Counted from the stretch's first letter, positions 1 through 13,129 are shown. The stretch: DNA of 64,000 nucleotides from Dastarcus helophoroides (GCA_028583605.1 CM053327.1:1240001-1304000), one strand, 5' to 3'. Notes: a model not told the origin generated them from the letters alone. Made by a program: numbers and translations.

Positions 1-1900
1 TCGAAGTTTGGAAACCAAATACCGGTTTCGATCTTGTTAGATCTCGTCAGTTTGGTATATCCAACTCGAATGCTAATAAATAGTCCAACAAGTAAGTACT
101 AAAACATTCACAGGCGTCAAGCGAGTGACTCTTTAGTACTACCACCTATTGGTCCATAAAGAAACTATGGCCATCGCCAACAATATCGCCTGAATTTGTA
201 GTCTAGGTTGCATTCTATTGGTCTGTGCATTATAGAATCTTTAAGATATGCAAGAGAACTTTTTGCCATGTCCCTTGCAGGGAGTATTTTGATAAGTTTT
301 GTACCAAAATACCGTGCTCACGTCCACCCAAAGGAGAGTTTGCTCAACAGAGGTTCATTTATATATAACTTTTCTTTATACGATTCCGGTTAGGGGAGAT
401 TTCACTGTATTCTATTCAACAGTTTTAAATGTCTAGATAAGATCAAAATTGTAAAATAAGATTTAAAATTCTTAGTAAGGATAGGTTATCAAGGGAATTA
501 AGCTTCTCGTTCGCAGAAGGGTACGGCTTAATGCGTAGGAGAGTTGCTTCTTGCCCCTTGCGTGTGGGTCAGAGTTCAAACCCCGCTACTGATTAGGCGT
601 TTTTTTCACTCTATTGCACGTCCTACTCGCTTAACTTAACTTAATTTTGTTAACATTAGAGCTTGAGGGTTAAGAGAATGAGCGTGATGGTAATGTCAAA
701 CTAAAAGTTTTCCCCCTATCAAAAGCCACTTCGCGAGACTAAGAAGTTTTCACTTTAAATTAAAAAGACCAAATTTCTAGGAAAGTTAAGGAATCTTTGA
801 AAAATGGAATTTTAAGACATACTTTGAAAAATATGTTGTACTTTGAAATTTAATCTCAAAACAATTTGAATTTTGGGGAAATGAATTGAAAAATTTAACC
901 AAAAACGGAAAAAAACAAACCTAAATGCGTAGAAAAATTTAACTTTTCAGGCTATGATCAAGAGAAGAAAGTCGAAATTTTAGGAAGAAAGCTAAATTTT
1001 TTATTTGGAAAGCTTATTTGGCAAACAAATTTCAATTTTGCTCTGGTTATAATGTGAGAAAAAACTGTAGATAAAATGGATTAAACTAAAAAGTGGCTTT
1101 TAGGCTTTTAGAAAACTGTAAATCTAAAGTTGAAACTGAACTGTTGACAACAGTGCATCTAATTGATGCTTAAGATTTTCAAGAGAATATTAAAAAAAAT
1201 CTAATTCGGCACTAACGCAGATCGATAGGGTAGATCACTTATTGGATTTGGGAACCAAAAATGAGGATTTGGTTGAATCTAATCACTTTAGTATATCATA
1301 TCTAAATCCGGCGTGGCGTCGGCGGATGTAGTAGGTACTTGTAGGAAGGATTGAACAAGTCACCTCTACAAATGCCATCTATCGGACCATGCGAAACTGT
1401 CAAAGAAGCTTTATATTCCCAACGTGCAAATTATACAAGATCTAATGCAGTGATGAGCAATCTTTTCGTACAGCGGGACAACTACAAGGTTAAACATTTT
1501 GCGCGGACAGCATGTGAGGAAAATATGAACGCTAGATTAGATGATTAACACTGATTATTAAGTTTCTATTAATAAAATAAAATAACAAAATTACTATAAA
1601 AAATTACCTAACTAAAATACATAATAGAAATAAAAAGAGGGAAATTATTATGGGAAAAAGAACTTAAACTCTAATGAGAATTTTGAAGTTGCTTCTTTGC
1701 TAAATTTACGACAGCAACTTGCACAGAACTTTTCGGTCGTAGGTCTGGATCGGTGGTCCCTTTTAACTTTTTCCATTACGCAAACCTAAGCTCTTTCAAA
1801 ATCATAGGCGTAACTAGAATAAAGCACGGTCGGAGCGAGTGGCCCAACCTGCCCTATTCTGGTTCAAGCAGTAAGCTGAAAATTTATGTATATTCAATTG
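1..1900. other. AT-rich intergenic sequence, no gene recognised
   Basis: Only short open frames (61 and 65 codons) occur and neither resembles a known domain. Near 572-583 there is a weak pol III B-box-like motif followed by a T run at 600-606, but no cloverleaf can be folded around it. I see no transposon termini here. Confidence 0.5.
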
Positions 1901-3900
1901 GGGGACTTCCAATTCCTTAGAATTCATCCTTTCGTTGAAACATTTTTTCGAAATTTCTATCTTTTTTTCAAATTTTTTTACAAAATTTGTCTTTTTCTTT
2001 TAAAATTTTGCATTTATTTATAAAATTCGACAATTTTTAGTAAACATAACTGTCAAAATTTTAAACCTAAAAGTTCTTTGTTATTGTTCTGAAATTTCGT
2101 CATTTATCGAAATTTGACTTTACTGAAAATATCGATTTTTTTTAATTCTGAAAATTTCAGCTTTTTTTATTAAAATTTGCCTCTTCTCCAAAACCTGGTC
2201 GATCTTTTAATAAACACTTATATTTTTTGGAATTTTTGTGAAAGGGCAAAGTTGCGAAGAAAATGTATTTGTAAATGTCAAGTGTTTTGATTCCAAATTT
2301 CTGCAAGTTTCAACTTGTTTGTCAAAATTTTGACGTATATTGCCATATTTGACATTTTTTGACGCCCGTTGGGGTAAGGTAGGGCGCCTGTCTTTCTTTT
2401 ACTTGAGGAGTCAAAGGAAAATAAATATTTGATTTTTTCTTCAAATTTGCTTTTTCTAAATTGCGAGAAAATCTGATTCTTTCAGGACAATTTAGAAGTA
2501 TCACTAGATTTGACTTTCTTTTCAAAATTTTTGGCCCATTTCAAAGTTTTCTCGAAATTTCGCTTGTTAACAAAAATCTGATATTTTTCTTAATAGTTAG
2601 CTAACAATGTCGATCTTTTAGAAATTTTGACTGGTTTCCCAAAGATTGCCTCTTTCAGGAAATTGATTTTGTCTCAATATTCAATATTTAATAGTTTTAT
2701 AGTTTTTTTCTATTTCCTCTAAATTCATCTTGTTTTTAAAAATTTGGAATTTTTCTAAAATAGCCTCTACCTAAAATTTGTCTGTACCTAAAAATTTGTT
2801 TATTTTTTTTATTTCGATTTTATTTTCAAAATCCTACTTTTTGGACTTTTTCAAAAATGATTTACTTATTTCAAATTTTGTCATTTTTCTGAATATTTGC
2901 TTTTTTTAAGAAATTAAAACTTTTATCTTAAATGGTTTTATGGTTCTGAAATTGTTCACTTTTCCCTCTAAATTAGATTGACGTATTAATAAAAATGTTG
3001 CGAAAAATATTTTTGGGGATTGCGAGAAAAAGATTTTTTGTAAATTTAACATCTTTACTGAATTATAAATTCTGAGAACAATATTTTTAAAATTTGCAAT
3101 TTTCTTTCTCTAACTTGGTCTTTTTCTGGAAATTGCGTCTTTTCACAAAAATAGACTTGAACATTTTGACTTTTTTAAATTATAAACATTTCTCGAGTTT
3201 TTGGGTTAGACTATGATTTTAGTTTTAATGGTTTTTTGAAAATTCCAACTTTTCCAAATTCCCTCTTAAAATTCGACTTTTCGAAATTTAAAGTATTTTC
3301 TAAAAAGTGTGATATTTTTCTGGAGATTGCAGCCTAATTTTTAAATGCCATGATTTTTTTTTTGAAGTATTTGTTTCTTAAATTTTTTTTTTAATATGAT
3401 ACCCGGTAATTTCAACTTTTCCGCAATTCATCTAATTTTCCAAATTTTTATTTTAATCTCAAAATTCGATATTATCTGTTTTAGGATATTTTCATTTAAA
3501 ATTGAAATTTTTCTGAAGATTTAAATAGAAATCTAAAAATCTGAGAATAAAATTTGTAGGAAATTTTTAGAAAAAGATTTCTTCAAATATTTAAGAATAT
3601 GGCAAAATATAAACAGAATAAAAATTTAGAGAGAATGTTTTTAAAAGTTGCAATTTTTTTTACCCGAATTCGACCTCTTCAGAAAATTACCACCATTTTA
3701 ACAAAAACTGACTTTTGGAAATTTCGTCTTTTTTGCATTTCCACTTCTTCGAGATTTCGACCAATTTTAAGTTCTGCGAAAGGTTTTCTCTCAAGATTGG
3801 TCTTTTTTTCTAAATTTCTAGTTTAAACTGAAAATGGGATCTTCCTAGTTCTGTAATTTGTGGGGAAATTACACATTTCTCAGCCAAAAAGTTTTCTTTT
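1900..3900. repeat. Degenerate AT-rich filler repeat, T-rich strand
   Basis: About 2 kb is built from endlessly varied short units such as tttcaaaatttgtc, gaaatttcgac and tttttctgaaaattt. There is no fixed period, no long open frame and no termini. The same texture recurs in many blocks of the window, in both orientations. It behaves like an old, diverged simple-sequence or satellite-like family, or the non-coding cargo of DNA transposons. Confidence 0.6.
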
Positions 3901-4428
3901 TTGTTCATGAATTTTTCAAAATGATTGTTGCTCCTTCCTTGAAGAAAGTCCTGCTTACCCTCGTGTCCAAAATATTTCTTGATTTGCACTGCATACCTGA
4001 CTAATCATGTAGGTTGTTTTACTAGAATTTTTGAATGTCTTTATTTTAAAATTTTAGCCTTAAATTGGTGTTGTTTTGTAAATCTATTAATTTCATTTGT
4101 GATCATTTGGAACATTTTCTGTGTCCTATATTAAATGACTAACGAGGAAATTACCCACTGATTTTTTTTTCATTTTGTGATATGTTATAGTACATAAAAA
4201 CATTGGGCACGTATTTTTTTAGGTGCTAACTTGGTGATTTAAATGCCCACCCCTTAAAGATAACCCCGAAAACAGTTTTTCTTTGATAACTGAAGAATAA
4301 ATTGAATTTTTTTAATAAAACAAAGTTATATTATTTCTGATAAAAATGCGCTCCTAAAAATATATTACTTATGCCAAAGAGTTGTAACCCCTAATTTTTA
4401 TGGGAATGAATTTTGATTTTCTTTCTTA

Positions 4429-5507
4429 TACAGGGTAATTCAGTCATAATGGCATTAATTGTAAGGAAAGATAGAGAAAAAAATAGTATAATACAAATAC
4501 GTGATTAAAAGATTATTTTCAGGTATAAATACGCTAAAACACATATTTTAAATTATAATTTAAATCCCTTTTTGAGCTGTCATTGACTCCAAAGTCTAAG
4601 GTTCAGATAAATAGAAAGAACAAGAATTTATGGCTGCGCAGTTGGGATTGGGGCGAAACAAAACATCGCTAGGTTGTCTCAATGACAATATGAAAAACAT
4701 TAAATGATTCTGGCGCGGCAACGATGGTTGCAAAAAAGTGGTTGGTTGATTTGCTTTTTTATATGAAAATCAGGTAACAACGATTGCAAAAGAAAGTTAC
4801 GCGAAAATAAAAATAGGTGAAATCGCGAGATGGATGTAAACATTGATATTAACCCTGCAAATAATGAATTAAATTCGCCGTTGTGGGTGCAAGGGTTAAA
4901 AGTGGTTATTTTCCCACCTTTTATTTTTTGTGAGCCTCTGTGATACGATGGAAATTTTTTTAAACTATGTGTAGTTTGGAATCATGACTTTTTTCATGCG
5001 CCCGACAGGTCTAAAATAGTTCTAAAAAGGGGCATTCGAGTATTAATTTAAGTACACTACACCTATTCCGACTGTGGGCTATTGTTGATATATGTTTCCA
5101 AATTAAATAAACTAGTTATTGTTATTTATTTTGTAGAATTAATATTTTAGATTGAGTCGTTTGTGTTCGTTTATTTTTTAAATTTTTTACTTTTCATCGG
5201 ACCGATTGATTAACGAAACAAAAATATGTAAAAAGTTTTAATTGTATGAAAATACAAATACTTATTCGTCAAAATAACTAATAGAGATTTGTTGCCCATT
5301 AATTAGCGATGTTTCACCCTCGCCAGCCCGGCTTATCATTGCAGCAGGAATGGATGATAACGCGATAAGCGTCTGTTGCCGTGAAGCATTTGATGTTGTC
5401 AGTAGCGCCAGACTTTTGGTGGTCAATGGGTTAATTTGGGTCTATTTTAAAAAGTCGAATAAAATTTGGTTTTCCATTTTCTGTCATTTTGACTGAATCA
5501 CCCTGTA
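4429..5507. mobile_element. Non-autonomous Tc1/mariner-type element (1,079 bp)
   Basis: The left end begins tacagggtaattcagtca, and the reverse complement of the right end begins tacagggtgattcagtca. The inverted match continues for about 28 bp with a few mismatches. A TA dinucleotide lies outside each end (4427-4428 and 5508-5509), the target duplication of the Tc1/mariner superfamily. There is no transposase frame inside. The interior has a GC-richer stretch near 5290-5430 and otherwise unremarkable sequence, so this is a deletion derivative or MITE moved in trans. Confidence 0.85.
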
Positions 5508-5509
5508 TA

Positions 5510-6240
5510 TCATTGTATTTCATTAATTTTAGTAATTTTTTTAATTTAGTAAAATTATTGAAAGAGGTGATTTACCCCTTGGGTAAATTTTTTTCTGTAC
5601 AGTGATATGGAACATAAATCACAACATAGGTTTTCAATTTTATTCCTATAGTGATTATTCTGACATATATTTTGCATTAACAGTAAAATAACGTAACACC
5701 CTTATTTTTATGATGCTTGGTGACGCCGTCAATCCTTAATTTTTATGGGGTTGGGTTTATTTTTTTTTTCTTATATATCAACTTTCAAACAACTGAATTT
5801 CATTGAACTTGGCAATGTCATTAAGTAAATTAAAAAATAAAATTGACCTGTCTCGGGGTTTTACAAAAAAAATCATTGGAAGTGGATTTACCCCTAGGCC
5901 CTCGATCTGTTTCTAGAAAGCCCAGAGAATTTTAATTATTCTAGGTACAGACCATTATGCTGTAGTAATTATTAGAAGTAAACACCGGTTTGGATCTTAT
6001 TACATTTCGCCAGTTTGATTCACCCAACTCAAATCAGTTGTAATATCAGTATATCAAAGATGTTATATCATATTTAAACACCTTCCTTTAGTATGTTACT
6101 GTGAATTTTTCAAGGTGTTAGCAGCGAGGATAAAAGAACAAAAAACCGCACATTCTCGTGTTAATCAGAGTAAATCCGCATATATTTTTAAATAAAGTCG
6201 GATCCTTCTATTTACAGGGTATGCCTATTTTAAGTACTTT
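5510..6240. other. Intergenic, no gene seen
   Basis: AT-rich sequence with no supported frame. A motif ttacagggtatgcc near 6216 resembles a Tc1/mariner terminus, but no inverted partner was found nearby. Confidence 0.4.
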
Positions 6241-6244
6241 ATAT

Positions 6245-7030
6245 GAAACAGGGGACAGAAAAAATAATTTAAGCGAAAAGGTTTTTATGAATATGTATCC
6301 GGTAAAATAAGATACATGGTGTTAAAAATTTAATTGAAAAGAATATTTATTTTTTTTATACCCGAATTGTCGAAGATATTTATATGATATGAATGGATCT
6401 CCATAAAATGTGATAAAATGAAGTTTCTATCTTTTTAACAAGTAGCAGAGTTTGATGCTAGTTTAACAAAATAATAATAATAATAGTATACACTGGGTAA
6501 AATGAAACAAAATAACATTTTTGGATAAAGTTTTTCATGACTTTTTTATACTTTTCACTGTTGTGTCACAATCTGGATTTTTGGGATTTATTAACCCAAG
6601 TTTTGCACAAAAACTTTCCGTAGTGAAAGTTCCAATGAGAGTGATATTTTTCAAAACCAACCATATGATGCAACCAACGCACCCAGTGACATATGCAAAA
6701 AATATCAGACAACTTTTGTTAAGAATTGACTGCTTTATCCAAAAATATTTTCTTTCGTGTCGTACCAGTTTTTTTTCTAAAAAAAAATATCACAGGTTAC
6801 CCGGGCGCCACTGGTTGAGATGGAAATTTAATTTTATAATATTTATGATTCTTCACCGATATATTATGTGTGTAAAATTTGGTTTAAATATGTTTAAAAA
6901 CTCGGAAGTAAAAAAACAAAAACCTTTTTCTATTAAAACTTCAATTCCTTGTACCTTTTATATGAAAAGCTTCCGGATAAAACCTTTTGCTTAAAAGATT
7001 TTTTTTATTAGCTGTCCATTAAAGGACATT
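6245..7030. mobile_element. Possible decayed inverted-repeat element
   Basis: The left side reads ggacag, then aatttaagcgaaaaggttttt. The reverse complement of the right side reads ggacag, then cttttaagcaaaaggtttt, and both continue with atccgg-containing sequence. Arms are about 70-90 bp, imperfect and gapped. A 157-codon open frame lies inside (6521-6994) but shows no recognisable domain. Exact ends and target duplication are not resolved. Confidence 0.35.
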
Positions 7031-7699
7031 AACGAGATCACTTGAACAAGGATTTAGGATGTCTTTACAGATCTGTGTATTTATATTTAAAATAGAGAGC
7101 TATCAAATGGAAACATTGATCCATGGTCCAATAGGAATTGCCAATTATTTTTTTCTGGTGTGTGCTTGTATAACTTCTAAATTATAAATATTTTAAAGCA
7201 TAGATTCAGGAACGAAGGGTCTTACCGCTTCATTTTAATGAAGTGGGTCATTAGCTGAACCAAAATATAAGCATTCAAATGAAATAATTGTGGATAAGAG
7301 TATTATCATTACTGTTTAGCGTGCTTAGACTAAATTTCAGAAAGTTTTCTTTGTTTTGTAAATAAATCTCAGAAATATAATTATGAAGACGTATCACATT
7401 TATATAAAAACTTCATTATGTAGGATAATAGAGGAGTAAGGTATTTCTTTGTTATTTGATATTCCTTTGAAGTATGACTATCCATTTATAATCTTTATTA
7501 GTTTTGTATTTAATTTTAAATCAGTGCATATTAAATATTCCAGGATAGATTCAATATTGCCTTATTTCTGCATTACCTTGTCCAAGCCACTTAATACAGA
7601 CTTTTTGAAAGTATATTACAGTGCTTCGAACCGCTATTTCTTTGGTTCTGGTTTTTCCGTTTTCGGTTCAGTTCAGGGTGACTCATATTTTTAAGTTTT

Positions 7700-9500
7700 T
7701 CGAATTAAAAATTAATTTTTAAACAAAATTTACAAAATGGTACGTCTTTTTTTTTTCTTTAATATTACAACATGTAACTACTCTGACCTTTAAGAAAAAT
7801 ATTTTCCATTTTTCAAGTTGAAAAATATCGAGCTGAAACTCTGGATTTTGGGTTCAATTTAAGTTTAAATTTCAAGAGAAACCTGAACTTTATCAAAAAC
7901 TAGATCGGAATTTCAGATTTAGAAATTTCAAATTTAAATTACTCTTTACTGTAAGCACTTATTGGTACGAAACATTATCATAATTAATTTTATTTTACAT
8001 TTCTGTGTTAAATAAACATTTTTAAACTGGGTCGCAGAAATCTTAAAGTTCAACAGGAGTTGAAAACTTCTGGAATATACGAGATTTAGCGATTAAAAAA
8101 ATTGATTTTTATAGTTTTGACTTTGTTTTCTTCAACTTTGATTAAAAAGATCCAATTAAAAAAATAAATAAAAATGAAAACGACCAAAAAATATAAAATG
8201 AAAAGTTTTAAATTGAGATTTTAATAAAACAGTCAAAATTTTGAAAAAAGCACTTCAAAATTTACCAGAAAAATTGAATTATTGACCTTATACTAATATA
8301 TATAAATTTTTAGAAATTTGGAAATATGGACCTTAAACCTAAATATTTAAAATGTTGCTGAAATCTTGGAATTATAAAAAAAGTTAATTTTTTAGAAAGT
8401 TTTGGTTGGTGTATTTACCTTTTTTCGATATTTAAACTGTTATCCTTTGAAGTTTAAAATCTAAATTTGTAAGTACTTTTTATTATTATTATTTTTTTAA
8501 CATTTCAATTTTAAATAAAATTTCAGTCTTTCTCTAGCAATTATAACCCTTTATATCGACATGTTTTTTTTATTCTTTAATTGTAGACATTTTTTTCAAA
8601 ATTATGAGTTGAGATTCTATCAGTTTAAGTTTGGAATTTTTCAATATTCGAGTCTTAGCTCGAAAACTTAAGATTTCCAGGATTTGAAATTGTGAAATTA
8701 ATTTTGAAAAATTGTTAATCATAAATTTAGTTTGTTTTTCCTGAAAATTTAGACTTATTGCAGAATGTTAATTTTTTTCTTGAAATTTGAATATTCTTTG
8801 GAGATTTTGAATTAAAAATCAAAATAAAAAATAACAAAATATTTCAATTCAAGGTAGCACTTTTTCATTTAAAATCTATCTTCTGCTAACATTTTTAGCA
8901 GAAATTCTAAATTTTTAATGTAAATGTATATTTTAAGAGTACAAGTAAAAAAGAATAGAAAAATGCAATTTTAATCATTTCCAAACTTTAATTTTCTATG
9001 GAAAAATTGCAATTTAAAAATCAACAACAAATTTTCTAAAAAAAGAACGGGTATTTGAATTTTAAAAACGACATGTTAGCGAAAATTTTAGCTGTAGCTA
9101 AAAATTTTTTGAAAAGGTTTAACATTTTGAGAATTAATTTTTGGTACCATAGTTCAAGGAGCAAAAAGCCAAACTTTTGACTTTATACCAAAAGTTTTGC
9201 AAAAATAATATATATTTAAAAAAAAAATACAATTTTGAATTCTAAATTTTAAGCAATCTAAAAAAATATCGCAATTTTGAGGTTAAAGTCGAAATTCCGA
9301 AAAGAAAATGAAAATTTTCAGAATAAAAATTACTATTTTAGCGTAAAGTCATGTAAAAAAAATGAGCTTATTTGTTTCTCAGATGTCATAGGTAATGCTT
9401 ACATTTTTTTCAAATTTGCTTTTTTTTCGGAAATTTGTTTAATAATTTCTATATATTCAAACATTCTGACCATTTTTTTTTCAAAATAGGTTTATGAAAA
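7700..9500. repeat. Degenerate AT-rich filler repeat
   Basis: Same texture as the block at 1.9-3.9 kb: short variants of aaattttgaaaaa and gaaatttcg with no period and no coding potential. It contains one copy of a dispersed motif near 7956-8050. Confidence 0.55.
7956..8050 (+). repeat. Dispersed repeat, copy 1
   Basis: The segment from ttattggtacgaaacatta to aaactgggtcgcagaaat is repeated in the same order near 45205-45300 (attggtcggaaacattatg through aaactgggtcgtagaaat). Both copies touch filler sequence, so the motif may be part of the mobile unit that carries filler. Confidence 0.5.
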
Positions 9501-9540
9501 AGTTATCAAAAGGTTTGTTTAGAAACTATTATTATTGTTA

Positions 9541-10020
9541 TAACTACACCACGACTGCCGTATTCAGATTATCGATATACAATAAGAAAGGAACAAACAA
9601 CTACATTTGTTAAGCGAATCATGCACATAAGTCACTTATCATCAATTCTGCAATGTCCAGAGAGGGCCACTTTCACGGAGTGGAAGAAAGAGATTTAAAG
9701 TTTTAATGAAGTACATTTGTTAGGTTGGCATGCTTAATAAAGGCTCTCGACAAACTCGATGGAACTTGTTTATGTTAGTCCATCTGTGGGCCACATAATC
9801 GGCGGGCGGTCATATTGTGGTTTTAGCGAGCCGATATGTTAAGAGGTCAAAGCTCCTCAGACCTTTGACCTCTAGAAGATGATTTCATGATTTAAATATT
9901 CCGCCTTATTGCGGTTTTATGGACCGCAATTCTCCCATAAGTGTTGGCCGTTTGAAAGTCATTGAAATATCTCGAGTCCCTGTTTAGTGCTTAGCTCTGA
10001 ATGAAGTCTTTGTTTTTGCA
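9541..10020. promoter_or_regulatory. GC-richer non-repetitive island, candidate conserved non-coding element
   Basis: The sequence changes from filler to complex, non-repetitive DNA without an open frame. It holds two perfect short palindromes. agaggtcaaag (9842-9852) is inverted against ctttgacctct (9863-9873), presenting AGGTCA nuclear-receptor half-sites. attgcggt (9908-9915) is inverted against accgcaat (9923-9930), presenting two Runt-type RACCRCA matches. A third Runt-type match lies at 9816-9822. Site matching is by eye and regulatory function is inferred. Confidence 0.35.
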
Positions 10021-10261
10021 AATGTAAGCTTTGTAAATTCGATACAAATAATTTACTTATGAAATGAAGATACATTAATGTTGTTTGATTTCCATATAAT
10101 CATTATACAGGATAGTATAAGTGGATCCTTCATTAGAAGATTTATGATATGTGCAAATCATATAATGTAATATTTAATAGACAACCATAATTGATTGATG
10201 CAAGTTCAATAATTTTCAAAATGGCGACTTTTTATAAAATGTGTTGCTTAGATAATAATAA

Positions 10262-10265
<4 letters not shown>

Positions 10266-10310
<45 letters not shown>
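10266..10310. repeat. (TA)n microsatellite
   Basis: About 22 uninterrupted TA units. Confidence 0.95.
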
Positions 10311-10312
<2 letters not shown>

Positions 10313-11179
10313 GATAATGTAGATAAATTATTTTCTGACATAAATAATATGAAATTTACGGCAGCAATAATATTCACAAAATTCGGTCGCCAATAAATAA
10401 CTTTCAGTTCTGTTCTTGATCGAGGTAGACATACATATGGATAAGTAGAACTTGCAGCTTCAAAAATATTAACTGGAAAAGTAATAGCTGAAAATTGACT
10501 GTTAAAGTGGTTTGATCATTAGAGCTATATCTAAATAGGTATATAGACTTGATATATACCGGGTTAAGTTTGGAAAAAAAATGTTCTCCTAGCCTTATTA
10601 AATTTATTTCAGTTAATTTCCTCCGTTTATAATCATTTATCATATAATGGGTGTCTACGTCAAAAGTTAGGATTGGTTATAACTTTAAAGCTACAGATTT
10701 GGACATCCTCAATTTTTTGTAGTTTCAAGGATCGTTTTTAAAGCTGCCAATATATTTCTAGGACGTGCGGCTGCAATTACTACTAGATGTCAGGAGGAGG
10801 TAAATTTCACCACATAGACAATATAATGAAACTAGGGCAAGTTACATCTTTGTGGGAAGCCGTTTTGATCCCCAGTTGAAAGTTGTCAGTAATTGCAAAA
10901 TCGATCAACTCTGGAATCGATCAATTAGTTGCCTACTAAAATGTTTACTGGTCAATGATTATATTTTTTTACTATTTCTTAGTTGTATTCTAGTTTATAA
11001 AATTTCGACTTGGTAGGAAAAACTATAAACTCTTTAAATTACGCTGCTGAACAAAGTCCAATTTATAAAGATTAAATTCAGAAGACATTTTCATAATAAA
11101 CAAAATTCATTCACATTTGGAGGACAGCTATTTGAATCACCTGAAACATTGCTTTAAAGTAGCTTACTCAATAGGCGAT
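10311..11179. other. Intergenic, no gene seen
   Basis: AT-rich, non-repetitive sequence. A 79-codon minus-strand frame (10404-10643) has no recognisable domain. A motif tacaggatagtataagtgg at about 10107 lies upstream, without a partner terminus. Confidence 0.4.
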
Positions 11180-11639
11180 CAGAGCTGGGCAGTAATAATG
11201 ACAAAATGTAATGCATTTCTAATTCAACTCCGCTGTTAAAAAAATAATCGTAATTGCATTAGTTTGATTAAAAATGTAATGAGATGTGTAATTCATATCA
11301 TTTATTAAATAGTAATATAACGTTTTCCATATAAAGAAACTGTCAATTATTCCTATTAAACTACCTTATGAAGGAATTAAATTACTAAAAGTAATTAAAT
11401 TCCTATTTGAAATAAGGAAGGTTATGTTATAGCCCTTACTTATATAAAAGATCCTCTCTGTAAGAAAAAACCAAGTAATTTAGGAAATTTCTCTCATTAA
11501 CTTTAAGTAAAAACACAAATTTTCTAAGTGGCTTTGCCTTTTTTTATAAATTAAAAAAATAACTTGAAAAAAAAGAAAATTCCGGGTTTAAGAGCCAAAC
11601 CCTTTTTAATGAATAGTTACTATTTTTCTCTCAACTGAA

Positions 11640-12279
11640 ATATATTCAAAGAATAAGGTAATTATTTGTCTAAAATGAAGACAATCCTACTTCATTTCAC
11701 AGATTCACTTGCGATTATTTTAAATTTTGACGATAAATTCAGAATTTCGAGATTGAATTAAAAGTCTCCATATAAAGGTCAATTTTTAGATTTTAAAGTC
11801 AAAATATCGAAATAAAATTTATACATTTTAATTTAAAGTTGAAAAGTTTTTCTAAGTAAAATATAAATGTTCAAAATTTAAGCTTACCTTTTGAAATTTT
11901 GTGAAAATTTTAAAATTTATATAATGGATTCTAGATTAAATCAACATTTAGATTTTGTATTTCAAATTTCGAGAAAAATTTGAAATTTATAACAAGCATT
12001 CTGGAATTTAAGAAAAGTCCAATTTAAATGTGAACATGAAATTTTGAGAGAAAAATCTAAATTTCGGGAAAAATTTTAAAGTTTTACATCTAATAAAATT
12101 GAGTTTTACCGAATTTTGGAAAAGGAACAAAAATTTCTAATTTTATTTTGAAATTGTGAAGAGAATTTTCAAAATATTCTTCAACCATTTTAAAAAGAGT
12201 TCTAGATGAAAAAAAAAATTCAAATCTAAATTCTAAATCTTAAGAAAAAAAAAACAATATTTCGAATAAAGTTACAATA
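11640..12279. repeat. Filler repeat, left part
   Basis: AT-rich degenerate units (aaattttgagagaaaa, gaaatttataacaa). The texture resumes after the Gypsy element at 19314, consistent with one block opened by insertions. Confidence 0.5.
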
Positions 12280-12319
12280 TAGGGGAATGTTGCTCAATAC
12301 AGGATATACTTCTTCCGGG

Positions 12320-12369
12320 ATTGGTACAAAGGATAAGAAAGTTTAAACTTTCTTATCCTTTGCACCAAT
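12320..12369. repeat. 50-bp palindrome
   Basis: Centred on gtttaaac (12341-12348). Arms of 25 bp pair with a single mismatch and no spacer. It lies just inside the inverted terminal motif of the nested insert, so it probably marks a foldback junction formed on integration. Confidence 0.85.
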
Positions 12370-12505
12370 TTTCAATTCATAAGAGTTTCGCCTCTGGTAT
12401 GGTGGACATACTGAGTTACCGTGCTCTGATGTTTTGAAATTGGCCTTTTTCTTTTTTGCATATTCCCTCATATTCCTCTTTTCATCTATTTTTCTTTCTT
12501 TGTTC

Positions 12506-12540
12506 CTGAAGAAGCCCCCTACGATGGTGGGCGAAACGTC
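12506..12540 (+). ncRNA. Hammerhead-ribozyme-like core
   Basis: CTGAAGA (12506-12512) is followed by one extra A, then a helix II GCCC (12514-12517) with GGGC (12529-12532), then GAAAC (12533-12537) and GTC (12538-12540). This has the order of a type I hammerhead with a very short helix III. The extra base between GA and helix II departs from the canonical core, so activity is doubtful. Confidence 0.45.
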
Positions 12541-13129
12541 GAACACTTTTAGTAGTTCTTTGACAGGGTCCAATCCCTGAAGAAGTATATCCTGTACTGA
12601 CTCTGGCCATGGAAGCCTTCGTTATCGAATGTTGCTCAAGTCGTACCGCAGCCAAAGTCGTACCTTAGTGATTTAATAGAATACGCTATATGCAACTAAA
12701 AATACTGTATTCACATAGCATAAGGTCATACTTATCCGCATATTCATTAGTCCACCCCTGCCGCATAAGATTAGAGCAGTTTTGTAAAAAATTCGTTACA
12801 TTACAAATTCGTCCCATGTTCATTAATGTTAAGGAGTGCTTTGGAATCATCCACAGTAAGTAAAAGCTAACTAAATATATGTTGCATGTTAAATATGTGT
12901 TATAGATCTATCGGTCTATTGTTTCCTGCATGGATTTTGTCAAATATTCAATCTGATATATATTTTGAGGTTATTCAAAGCAGACTTTGCATGTTTCTTA
13001 AGTCGTACTCATATGCACGTCTTAACTCGTACTGGTGGTACGACTTAAGCTTCCGTACATGTCACAATGTCCACGTAGAAAAAAGTATTTTAATTTTCCT
13101 ATTTTGTAAATAATTACAGATCCAACAAA

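Larger units (their letters stand above)
12297..12638. mobile_element. PLE-like insert in the Tigger terminus, 12-bp target duplication
   Basis: The 12-mer gaatgttgctca occurs at 12285-12296 and again at 12627-12638. Removing one copy and the 330-bp insert restores the Tigger terminus. Inside, 27 bp at 12298-12324 (starting tacaggatatacttcttc) is inverted at 12570-12596 with one mismatch. A hammerhead-like core lies at 12506-12540 and a large palindrome at 12320-12369. Penelope-like elements are known for variable target duplications, short inverted extensions and hammerhead motifs, so I assign it to a non-autonomous PLE. A 76-codon minus-strand frame spans it but shows no known domain. Confidence 0.6.

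Noticed and set aside
500..607. Possible tRNA or pol III gene (gagttcaaaccc followed by a T run)
   Set aside because: No acceptor, D or anticodon stems can be paired, and the A box is unconvincing.
6521..6994. 157-codon open frame
   Set aside because: Residue composition and lack of any domain suggest a chance frame within a decayed inverted-repeat region.
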